Part shown: piece after piece, positions 1-7,282 of the stretch
Position numbering within the stretch: position 1 is the first letter of the stretch
How the letters are laid out: every line of letters starts with the position of its first letter
NCBI RefSeq assembly: GCF_900104965.1
Contig: NZ_LT629757.1
Coordinates: forward strand, 248,001 to 312,000
Length of the DNA: 64,000 nucleotides
Direction: 5' to 3'
From: Nocardioides scoriae
GTDB lineage: Bacteria; Actinomycetota; Actinomycetes; Propionibacteriales; Nocardioidaceae
Position numbers and translations under genes: made by a program
The notes under the pieces: model-generated
Told to the model about the DNA's origin: nothing
The model's database searches: none
What the model saw: the letters and a program-made list of their open reading frames with translations, nothing else

Positions 1-372
1 GACGTGACCGGCGATGACGGCCGGGCCGGGCGCTCCGGGCGCGGTGCCGTCGGCGAACCAGCCGGCCTGCTGCCACGCGCGGGGCGCCTCGAGCTGGCCG
101 CGGCGGTCGGTGCGCAGTTCCTCGAGGGTGGAGCTGACGTCCAGCGACGGGATCCGGACGCGGACGGGTGCGGCGTCACCGGACCGCTCGGGGGTGACGA
201 GGAGGTCCTCGGACGCGGAGGTCGAGGCCGGCGGTTCCGCTCGCGCCGCCACGGGGGAGTCCGGCACCGGAGCGGTGGTGGCCGGGCGGTGCGTGACGAG
301 CAGGACGAGCGCGACGGCAGCGACGACCACCAGGCCGAGCAGGGCCACCAGGCCTGGGCGCAAGCGGGTCAT
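1..372 (-). CDS. class F sortase, N-terminal part (cut by window edge)
   Basis: Partial gene: 124 codons are visible and the rest lies left of the window. It starts with an uncleaved signal-anchor (about residues 5-26, Leu/Val/Ala rich), then a Pro/Ser/Ala linker, then the start of a sortase E/F-type fold: VRIPSLDVSSTLEELR followed by the Trp/Gly-rich stretch AGWFADGTAPGAPGPAVIAGHV. The His in AGHV matches the catalytic His of class F sortases; the Cys and Arg would lie outside the window. Class F sortases are actinobacterial membrane transpeptidases expected to cleave a C-terminal sorting signal and join the protein to the cell wall. The ATG overlaps the stop of the GH8 gene by 4 bp (ATGA), so translation is probably coupled. 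The adjacent DUF4397 protein is the obvious candidate substrate (inference). Confidence 0.85.
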   Translation of the reverse strand, partial: MTRLRPGLVALLGLVVVAAVALVLLVTHRPATTAPVPDSPVAARAEPPASTSASEDLLVTPERSGDAAPVRVRIPSLDVSSTLEELRTDRRGQLEAPRAWQQAGWFADGTAPGAPGPAVIAGHV

Positions 373-1523
373 CGGGAGTCCTCCAGGAGGGGGCAGCCGC
401 CGAGGGCGGGGTCGGTGAGCAGCATCGGGCCCAGCACGGTCCACGCGTCCCCGTAGTAGGTGGGGGACTGCTGCTGCTGGTCCCCGGCCCGGCGGATCTC
501 CTCGACCGCCCGTGCGTCCTGACCTGCCGCGGCCAGGCCGGAGGCCTGCGCGACGGTGACCAGGGGGCTCGAGACATCGGTCTGGGGCGAGCCGGCGAGG
601 TCGTAGGTGGCGACGGCGGGTCGGCCGCTGCGGGCCACGACCTCGGCCAGGTCGGTGGCGAGCCGGCGGTCGACGGGGTCGCACGACTCGGCGTGGCGCA
701 GCACCGTGCGCGCGGCGTCGTAGCTGTACTGCACCGGCTGGCCGCCGGGTCCGTTGACGGCACGGACGGTGCCGTCCTCGTCGAGCTGGGCCCAGTCCGG
801 GGGCAGCTGCCCGTCGCGGGTCAGGGAATCGACGGCGGCGCGTGAGCCTCGCTCCACCTGGGTCCAACGAGGATCGCCGGAGGCCCGGGCCAGCACGTCG
901 GTCGCCGCCGGGGAGACGTAGCTGGGGTTGAAGGAGTACGGCGCGTCGGTGGCCCACTGGCCGGCCACGAGCACCAGGCCCGCGGGCGTGGACACGGTCT
1001 CGTGGTCCAGGATCGCCCGCCCGAGCTCCACGCCGGCCTCGACGTAGGACGGGCGACCGAACGCGTCACCGGCCTGCACCAGGGCGCGGGCGATGTCGAG
1101 GTCGGCGTCGGCGGCGGAGGAGGGATCGACCACGGAGCCGTCCTGCCACCGCCAGCTGATCAAGCCGTCGTCGCGTCCGAGGTTCTCCCGGGTCCAGCGC
1201 CACAGCTCCTCGAAGGCCTCCCGGTCGTCGGCGCCGAGGGCGATGAGCATGCCGTAGGCCTGCCCCTCGCTCACGGTGTCCCCACCCTGGTCGGTGCGGA
1301 CGACCCGACCGGCGTCGACGTAGGTGTCCAGGAACGCCCGGGCGTCGATCGTGGTGGCGCGCGCCGCCAACGGGGTGCGGGGCTGCTCCGCGGACTCCGG
1401 GACGTCGCCCCGGGTGACGACCACGGCGAGGACCCCCGCGACCAGGACGCTGAGGAGGCTGACGGCCACCCACGGCACGAGGTGCCGGGACGGGCCGCGG
1501 CCTCGGTCGTCGCGGCCCCTCAC
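369..1523 (-). CDS. glycoside hydrolase family 8 (endoglucanase-like), secreted or membrane-anchored
   Basis: A 384-aa protein with an N-terminal hydrophobic segment (about residues 15-38) that could be a signal peptide or anchor, followed by a GH8 domain. GH8 hallmarks seen are SEGQAYGM near residue 85 (the Glu corresponds to the family's proton donor), the Trp-rich stretch ELWRWTRENL, LISWRWQDG, and DADLDIARAL (Asp-rich, substrate side). The family hydrolyses beta-1,4 linkages (cellulose, chitosan) by inversion, and GH8 members often accompany cellulose synthase genes, as BcsZ does. The GTG start at 1523 overlaps the stop of the DUF4397 gene (GTGA) and the stop overlaps the sortase start (ATGA), so it sits inside a tight operon. 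Trimming or release of the locus's own glucan is the likely role; the exact substrate cannot be read. Confidence 0.85.
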   Translation of the reverse strand: MRGRDDRGRGPSRHLVPWVAVSLLSVLVAGVLAVVVTRGDVPESAEQPRTPLAARATTIDARAFLDTYVDAGRVVRTDQGGDTVSEGQAYGMLIALGADDREAFEELWRWTRENLGRDDGLISWRWQDGSVVDPSSAADADLDIARALVQAGDAFGRPSYVEAGVELGRAILDHETVSTPAGLVLVAGQWATDAPYSFNPSYVSPAATDVLARASGDPRWTQVERGSRAAVDSLTRDGQLPPDWAQLDEDGTVRAVNGPGGQPVQYSYDAARTVLRHAESCDPVDRRLATDLAEVVARSGRPAVATYDLAGSPQTDVSSPLVTVAQASGLAAAGQDARAVEEIRRAGDQQQQSPTYYGDAWTVLGPMLLTDPALGGCPLLEDSR

Positions 1524-2431
1524 GCAGTCACCCTGCGACGCAGGAGGAGGACGCCGCCAGCAGCGACGGCGGCGGCCAGCAGGGTCGCGAGGGTGCCGGT
1601 GCCGCCGTCCTGGCTGTCGGCCAGGCCGCCGGCTCCGGTGTCGACGCCGCCCGTGGGCATCGCGCCGTCGGCGGCGGTCGAGCTGCCGCTGTCCTGGACC
1701 GCCTTGAGCTCGAGACCTCCCTGCGCGTCGTTGAGCGCGACGAGCGTGTAGACGCCCCCGGCCTCGACGGGGACCCGACGGGTCACGGAGCCCTCGCCGT
1801 CGCTGCCGGCGACCTGGACGGACCAGGTCTGCGCGCCCACGTCGGCGTACCCGGTGGAGGAGCCGGTGGTCACGTCCTGCGCCAGGGTGGGGCCCGCGAC
1901 GACCTTGGCGTCGACGGTCCCCGGGTCGGTGGCGGCCGAGACCAGGCGGACCTTGGCCTGCCCGGCGGGAGGTGCGGTGAGGTCGTCGGACAGGACGGTG
2001 GCGCGTACCTGCTCGCCCTCGCCCGTCGCGATCACGGTGGAGGCCGCCCCCTCGGAGACCCGGACGTTCTGGGAGATCATCGGCGCCGCCGACATCGGGG
2101 ATCCGGCGCGGACCAGGGAGACGGTGTACAGGCCGGTGGGCACGCGCTCGTAGTCGGTGAGCTCGCCGAACGCGACGTTGCTCAGCGTCTGGGTCCGACC
2201 GCCCTTGAACGGTGTCAGTCGTACGTCGGCCTTGGGGGTCCCGGGTGAGAGGTGCCCCGCCCGGATCCACCCCGTGGTCGGGTCGGCGGTGACGGGTGCG
2301 GCGGAGGCCGCGGCGACGAGACCGCCGGCGAGGGTGACGAGGGTGGCCACGAGCACGGTGGCGACGACGGCGGTGGCGCGTCGTCCGGTGCGCCGGCCCT
2401 GGGGGACGGTGGTCTGGGGGAGGTGGTTCAC
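1520..2431 (-). CDS. DUF4397 secreted surface protein with sortase-signal-like C-terminus
   Basis: A 303-aa protein. A signal peptide covers about residues 1-45 (basic start, hydrophobic core, AASAAP cleavage region). Two beta-rich DUF4397-type repeats follow (IRAGHLSPGTPKADV..., then KVRLVSAATDPGTVDAKV...). The C-terminus has a Ser/Thr/Gly linker, the motif MPTGGVDTGAGG, a hydrophobic helix and the basic tail LLLRRRVTA. That layout (motif, TM helix, positive tail) is that of a cell-wall sorting signal, although the motif is not the classical LPxTG. A good RBS (AAGGAG, 6 nt before the GTG) supports the start. It lies two genes from the class F sortase in the same operon, which fits a substrate role (inference). 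Confidence 0.82.
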   Translation of the reverse strand: MNHLPQTTVPQGRRTGRRATAVVATVLVATLVTLAGGLVAAASAAPVTADPTTGWIRAGHLSPGTPKADVRLTPFKGGRTQTLSNVAFGELTDYERVPTGLYTVSLVRAGSPMSAAPMISQNVRVSEGAASTVIATGEGEQVRATVLSDDLTAPPAGQAKVRLVSAATDPGTVDAKVVAGPTLAQDVTTGSSTGYADVGAQTWSVQVAGSDGEGSVTRRVPVEAGGVYTLVALNDAQGGLELKAVQDSGSSTAADGAMPTGGVDTGAGGLADSQDGGTGTLATLLAAAVAAGGVLLLRRRVTA

Positions 2432-2459
2432 GAGAGGCTCCTTGTGGGGTGGGGAGGTG

Positions 2460-4424
2460 TCAGGGGGTCGTGGCGGGCAGCAGGTCGGTGGGGTCGGCCC
2501 CGGCGTACCGGACGATCAGCTCGCCGTCGTCGCGCGCTGCCTCCTGGGGGGCGAAGCTGCCGACCTGGCCCCGGATGGACGCGACGAGGTCGTCGCCCGC
2601 CGCGGAGTCGACCGGCTCTCCGTCGACCGAGGTGACGGTCAGGGTGCGACGTGGGACCTGGCCGTCCTCACCGAAGACCGCCGGGAAGTCGGCGACCTCG
2701 ATGGTCGTCTCGCTGCTGACCTGGGCCAGCAGCGAGACCAGCCGGGCGTCGACCTCGCCGTCACGCAGCTGGGAGGCAGCCTGGTCGGAGAGACGGAGCC
2801 GGGGGTTCTCCAGCAGTGCCTGGCCGGCGGCGGTGCGCGCCTGCTGGTCGCGCTGGACCGCCTCGTCGATCGCCTGGCGACCTCGGTCGTCGACCCGGTA
2901 GACCTCGACCTGGTTCTCGCCGGAGCCGAAGATCGCCGTGCGCGTCGAGTTGTCCAGGGCGTCCTGGACGGTGGGAGCCGTGTCGATGGAACGGCGCAGG
3001 GCCTGGGTGACCAGGACGTAGTCGTAGTCGGTCCAGCCACCGGGTGCCAGTGCCGAGACGTCGGAGTCGGTGTCGGCCTTGTAATACCAGACGACGTCCT
3101 GACGGGGGAATCCCGCCTCGACGAGGTCGACCCAGGAAGCGTCGTCCACGAGCAGCCGGTCACCTCGGTCCACGTTCTGCGTGATCCAGGTCTGGGCCTC
3201 GCGCAGCGGGCGGTCGAGGTCGGCGAGGAAGAGGCCGCGCTGCTGTACCGCCCAGAGCGGGACAGCCACGACGGCGGCCACCACGGAGGCCACCACGGTC
3301 AGGGCGGTGACCCAGCGGCCACCGCGGCGCACGCCGAGGTCCACCACGGCGGCGACGAGCAGCGCGGCGAAGGGGAGCAGCACCACGACGTACGGCACGG
3401 GCAGGTACCCGGGCTTGAACACGACCGCGGTGAGGGCCAGGAACGTGACGGCGTAGACGCGCAGCCGGCTGACGGTCAGCGCGACGAGACCGGCCACGAC
3501 GGCCGCGACGGGCAGCACGGGGTCGAGGGTCAACCAGACCGCGACCGAACGACCGGCCTGGGAGGTGCGGTCGAGGACGCTGCCGCTGTCCTCACGGCTG
3601 ACCAGCTGGAAGGCGATGCCCTCGAAGAGCGACACCCGGTCGCGCCCGGGGAAGACCTCGCCCTTGACCAGGGCGAACAGGGCGTAGGCGGACAGCACGA
3701 GGGTCAGCAGCGACCCGGCCACGGAGAGGGTGTAGCGCCGGGTGTCGGCACCCGCGGAGCGCCACATCTGCCAGGCCAGGAAGGGCAGCACCAGCAGGAA
3801 GGTCTCCTTGCTGAGCACGGCCACGCCGAAGCACAGGGCCGAGCCGGCGAACGCCAGCAGCTGACGCTGTCGGCTCAGCGCCAGGACGAAGGCCGCGATC
3901 AGCCAGGGCAGCGCGACGTTGTCGAGGTAGACGGTCCGGGAGAACTGCAGCGAGAGCGGGGACAGTGCGAACAGCACCAGCGCCACGGCGGCCGCGGGGC
4001 GGCCGAGGTCGAGACGTCGCGCCAGCACCCACAGCAGTGCCGCTGCGACCACGTGGAAGGCGACCATCGCCTCGCGCGCAGCCAGCACCGAGACGTCGTA
4101 CCGGTCGAAGCCGTCGGTCAGCCAGGTCCAACCGGCGATCTGGACCCATCCGAGCGGCGGGTGGTCGTACCAGTAGGTGTAGTGCGTGAGGGTGCCCAGC
4201 TTCTCCACGGCGTACGCCTGGGCGGTGTAGGTGCCCTCGTCGTCGATGCGCTGCGGTGAGCCGGCCATGCCGAACCGGCTGACCACGGCCGTGAGCGCGA
4301 GCAGCGGCAGCACGTAGAGGAGGGTGTGACGGTGCCGCCGCACGCGGTCGCGCCACCGGGTCCGGGGCCCGGCATCCGGAGCGGCCGGAGGTGCTGTCGT
4401 GGGTCGTTCGAGCAGTGTGGTCAT
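2460..4424 (-). CDS. GT39/ArnT-like membrane glycosyltransferase
   Basis: A 654-aa polytopic membrane protein. After a Pro-rich cytosolic N-terminus the first TM is at about residues 35-52, followed by the periplasmic-loop signature typical of GT-C enzymes (DDEGTYTAQAYAV, with an acidic catalytic pair) and YDHPPLGWVQ. About ten more hydrophobic segments run to roughly residue 400, then a soluble C-terminal domain of about 230 residues. GT-C enzymes of this type (protein O-mannosyltransferase, ArnT) move a sugar from a polyprenyl-phosphate donor to an acceptor outside the membrane. The polyprenol-phosphate mannose synthase two genes upstream could supply the donor. The start codon overlaps the stop of the GT2 gene by 4 bp (ATGA). 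Which acceptor is glycosylated cannot be told. Confidence 0.8.
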   Translation of the reverse strand: MTTLLERPTTAPPAAPDAGPRTRWRDRVRRHRHTLLYVLPLLALTAVVSRFGMAGSPQRIDDEGTYTAQAYAVEKLGTLTHYTYWYDHPPLGWVQIAGWTWLTDGFDRYDVSVLAAREAMVAFHVVAAALLWVLARRLDLGRPAAAVALVLFALSPLSLQFSRTVYLDNVALPWLIAAFVLALSRQRQLLAFAGSALCFGVAVLSKETFLLVLPFLAWQMWRSAGADTRRYTLSVAGSLLTLVLSAYALFALVKGEVFPGRDRVSLFEGIAFQLVSREDSGSVLDRTSQAGRSVAVWLTLDPVLPVAAVVAGLVALTVSRLRVYAVTFLALTAVVFKPGYLPVPYVVVLLPFAALLVAAVVDLGVRRGGRWVTALTVVASVVAAVVAVPLWAVQQRGLFLADLDRPLREAQTWITQNVDRGDRLLVDDASWVDLVEAGFPRQDVVWYYKADTDSDVSALAPGGWTDYDYVLVTQALRRSIDTAPTVQDALDNSTRTAIFGSGENQVEVYRVDDRGRQAIDEAVQRDQQARTAAGQALLENPRLRLSDQAASQLRDGEVDARLVSLLAQVSSETTIEVADFPAVFGEDGQVPRRTLTVTSVDGEPVDSAAGDDLVASIRGQVGSFAPQEAARDDGELIVRYAGADPTDLLPATTP

Positions 4425-6202
4425 CGATTCACCTCGTGCTCGGTCTCGGCGGAGAGCACCACGTGCTCGCCGTCCTCGATTGAGCGGATCTCGGGTTCGG
4501 CCGACCGCTGGGCGGCCCGCTGACGGGGGAGTCGGACCGGTTCTTGAGCCGGTCCGGTGCCGGCCTCAGAGGTGGGCTCGGCAGACGGCCCGACGGGTCC
4601 CTCCGGGGACCCGTGCGGGGTGGGGTTGACGTGGGCACCGGTGTGCTCCGTCTTCTCCCAGGACGAGTCCCCGCGGAACTCGCGCCAAGCGGCGCGGATC
4701 GCGGCGGCGGCCAGGAACACCTGGTACGGGAAGGTGCCCAGCACGAGCTTGAGGTAGTCGCGGAACCGGACCTTGACCCGGTAGCTGCGGGCGAACTCAC
4801 CGAGGCCGGCGGCCTCCACGACCAGCGTCACCAGGGTGGGCACGACGGGGAGGAAGGTGGCCATGGCCACGATCGTCGGCACCTTGGCGAACAGCGCCAG
4901 CAGCACTGAGACGGGGATCATCAGGCCGGTGAAGGCCTGCAGGAAGGGCATCGCGAGGGTGTAGCGGGCCAGGGCCCGCTGGCGTCGCGTGGGGAGCTCC
5001 TTCCAGGCACCCTTCTTGAGGACCTGGAGGAAGCCCTGGCTCCACCGGGTGCGCTGCTTGAACAGCGACGTCAGGGAGCCGGGCGTCTCCTCGCGGGTGA
5101 CAACCTCGGGGTCGTAGGCCACGGCCACGCGCGCGCCCCGGGTGGAGAGGCGGACCCCGAGCTCGCAGTCCTCGGCGAGGCAGTCGCCGTCCCAGCCGCC
5201 TGCGGCACGGAGCAGGTCGGTGCGGACGAAGACGGTGTTGCCGCCGAGCGGGATGAACCGGGCCTCGGCGTGGAAGTGCAGCCGCGAGCGGAACCAGAAG
5301 TAGTACTCCAGGCAGTTGCGCAGCGACCACCAGGAGGACTGCACGTTCATCAGCTGCACGCCGCCCTGCACCAGGTCAGCGCCCGTCTCGGTGAACCGGG
5401 AGTCGACCAGGCCGAGCAGGCGCGGGTGGACCTCGTCCTCCGCGTCGAAGACGCCCACCACGTCCTTGGTGACGTGGGGGAGGGCGGTGTTCATGGCGCG
5501 CGGCTTGTTCTTGGGCACGCTGTGGTCGATGACGACGCGCACCAGCCCGGGGTGGCGGCGTTCGGCGTCACGGGCGACGGCCTCGGTGGTGGGGTCGTCG
5601 TGGCCGATGAGGACGAGGATCTCGAAGTCGGGGTGGTCGGACTTGGCGAGCTCGTCGATCGTGTGGGCCAGCACAGCCTCCTCGTGCCGCGCCGGGACCA
5701 TCAGGGAGAAGGACCGCTGCGGGGGCAGGGTCGTGGTGGAGAAGCGGGTGGCGCCCAGCGACTGGGTGCTGCGCCAGGCGTGCAGCATCCACCACAAGGT
5801 GGTGAGCGCCACCACGGTCATCAGCAGCGACACCGCGAGCAGGGCGCTCAGGCCGAGCACGCCGAGCCAGGACGTGGGGCTGTCCGTGGGGCCCGACGTG
5901 TCGGTGGTGCTGCTCCGGTCCGGTGCGGACGGCTCGGCCGGCGCCTGCTGGCCCGGGGGAAGCAGCTGGTCGTCGTCGGCGGCCGCGACGTCGGGGGCGG
6001 CGGCGACCGGGACCAGCGAGGTCGCGGTGGCAGAGATGCTCTGGGTGGTGGTCGACGCGGACGCTTCCGCGGCCGGGACCGTCATCGCCAGCGAGGCCGC
6101 GAGGCTCGCGACGGGCAGCCCCAGGACGGCGAGGGCGCGCCGGTGCCTGGGGCGTCGACGGGTGGGGGTGGGGTGGGCAAGGTGGGGCGGGTGTGGAAGC
6201 AC
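4421..6202 (-). CDS. GT2 processive glycosyltransferase, cellulose-synthase-like
   Basis: A 593-aa protein. The GTG start at 6202 was chosen because a strong RBS (GGAGGAG at 6209-6215) lies 6 nt upstream; an upstream GTG at 6259 is possible but lacks an RBS. The N-terminus has a basic stretch, a signal-like hydrophobic segment ending in AEASA, and a Ser/Pro/Thr-rich extracytoplasmic stretch. A TM (about residues 160-185) and a GT2 catalytic domain follow. Catalytic motifs visible: VPARHEEAV, GVFDAEDEVHP (DxD), DCLAEDCELG (the TED position reads AED) and QRTRWSQG (Q-x-x-RW). Further TM helices follow the QRTRW motif. Q-x-x-RW marks processive synthases (cellulose, hyaluronan, beta-glucan). No PilZ domain is present, so c-di-GMP control of the BcsA kind is unlikely. 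With GH8 and GH5 genes next to it, a beta-glucan-like product is the best guess. Confidence 0.83.
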   Translation of the reverse strand: MLPHPPHLAHPTPTRRRPRHRRALAVLGLPVASLAASLAMTVPAAEASASTTTQSISATATSLVPVAAAPDVAAADDDQLLPPGQQAPAEPSAPDRSSTTDTSGPTDSPTSWLGVLGLSALLAVSLLMTVVALTTLWWMLHAWRSTQSLGATRFSTTTLPPQRSFSLMVPARHEEAVLAHTIDELAKSDHPDFEILVLIGHDDPTTEAVARDAERRHPGLVRVVIDHSVPKNKPRAMNTALPHVTKDVVGVFDAEDEVHPRLLGLVDSRFTETGADLVQGGVQLMNVQSSWWSLRNCLEYYFWFRSRLHFHAEARFIPLGGNTVFVRTDLLRAAGGWDGDCLAEDCELGVRLSTRGARVAVAYDPEVVTREETPGSLTSLFKQRTRWSQGFLQVLKKGAWKELPTRRQRALARYTLAMPFLQAFTGLMIPVSVLLALFAKVPTIVAMATFLPVVPTLVTLVVEAAGLGEFARSYRVKVRFRDYLKLVLGTFPYQVFLAAAAIRAAWREFRGDSSWEKTEHTGAHVNPTPHGSPEGPVGPSAEPTSEAGTGPAQEPVRLPRQRAAQRSAEPEIRSIEDGEHVVLSAETEHEVNR

Positions 6203-6273
6203 CTGGGTCTCCTCCAGGACGAGGGTGAGCACGGCCGGGCCCGGTCGAGCGTCGGCCACGGGTGCGAGCGTGG

Positions 6274-7140
6274 TCAGCGGCGCTGACGCTCGGGGAGGCG
6301 GTGGCGGCCGGGGGGCGCAGCAGGACGCATCCGGTCCTGGACCCCCCAGACGGTGACGCGCCACAGCGCCTCGCGCACGATGGAGCCGCTCATCTTCGAG
6401 ACACCGTGCTCGCGCTCCCGGAAGTCGATGGGGACCTCGACTACGGCCATCCCGCTCCGGACCGCGCGTCGAGCGAGGTCTACCTGGAAGCAGTAGCCGT
6501 GGGATGAGACGTCGCCCAGGTCGAGGGCGCGCAGGGCGTCGCTGCGGAAGACTCGGAAGCCCCCGGTGGCGTCGCGCAGCGGGAGTCGCAGCGCACGTCG
6601 GGTGTACCAGTTGCCCCCTCGGGAGAGGACCTCGCGGCGCTTCGGCCAGTTCTCGACTCCTCCGCCGCGGACCCATCGAGACCCCAGCACGAGGTCGGCG
6701 CCGGGCAGGGCGGCGAACAGCCGCGTGAGCTGCTCGGGCTGGTGGGACCCGTCGGCGTCCAGCTCGGCCACGGTGTCGTAGTCACGGTCCAGCGCCCAGC
6801 CGAAGCCGGCGAGGTATGCCGCCCCCAGTCCTTGCTTCCCGGCGCGGTGGAGCACGTGGACCCGTCCGCTCCGCTGGGCGAGCACGTCGGCCAGCCGTCC
6901 GGTGCCGTCCGGGCTGTTGTCGTCGACGACCAGGACGTCGAGCGAGGGGTGCACCGCCAGGGTGCGGGCGACGACGTGCTCGAGGTTGTCGATCTCGTCG
7001 TACGTGGGGATCACGACCAGGTTGCGGGCGGGGAGCTCGCTCGGCACGGGCGGTGTCGGTGCGGCAGAGCGGGTGGAGCGGGTGGAGCGAGTGGTGCGGG
7101 GGTCGGGTGCGGTCGTGTGGGCAGACGGGACGTCGCTCAT
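6274..7140 (-). CDS. polyprenol-monophosphomannose synthase (DPM1/Ppm1-like GT2)
   Basis: A 288-aa soluble GT2 enzyme. After a Thr/Arg-rich tail of about 35 residues the fold begins with LVVIPTYDEIDNLEHVV, then VLVVDDNSPDGTG, AELDADGSHQPEQL (the DAD metal site), DLVLGSRWVRGG and DATGGFRVFRSDAL. These are hallmarks of dolichyl/polyprenyl-phosphate mannosyltransferases, which make polyprenyl-P-mannose from GDP-mannose at the inner membrane face. It lacks the C-terminal TM or Lnt domain found in some Ppm1 enzymes. It is the first gene of the run 7140-1, so the operon promoter probably lies in the relatively AT-rich gap 7141-7282. Its product could feed the GT39-like enzyme downstream (inference). 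Confidence 0.88.
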   Translation of the reverse strand: MSDVPSAHTTAPDPRTTRSTRSTRSAAPTPPVPSELPARNLVVIPTYDEIDNLEHVVARTLAVHPSLDVLVVDDNSPDGTGRLADVLAQRSGRVHVLHRAGKQGLGAAYLAGFGWALDRDYDTVAELDADGSHQPEQLTRLFAALPGADLVLGSRWVRGGGVENWPKRREVLSRGGNWYTRRALRLPLRDATGGFRVFRSDALRALDLGDVSSHGYCFQVDLARRAVRSGMAVVEVPIDFREREHGVSKMSGSIVREALWRVTVWGVQDRMRPAAPPGRHRLPERQRR

Positions 7141-7282
7141 GTCGAGGGATACGGATCGGACCGATGGGGCAGATGGGTAGGAAACTCGTTGTTCACCTCA
7201 CTCTTTGGTTCCTTTCAAGTAACCACCTGGATAGCGAGGTTTGCGAGGTGCAGCGCGCACCGGCCGTCTCACTCCTCGGACA
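7141..7282. promoter_or_regulatory. gap likely to hold the surface-glycan operon promoter
   Basis: A 142-bp gap between the GH5 stop and the start of the mannose synthase. It is more AT-rich than its surroundings at 7185-7245. No clear -35/-10 pair or palindrome could be fixed by eye, so the promoter assignment is inferred from position only. Confidence 0.3.

Noticed and set aside
2157-4259. 700-aa open frame on the plus strand
   Set aside because: Antisense to the GT39-like gene, low-complexity composition, no RBS or domain.
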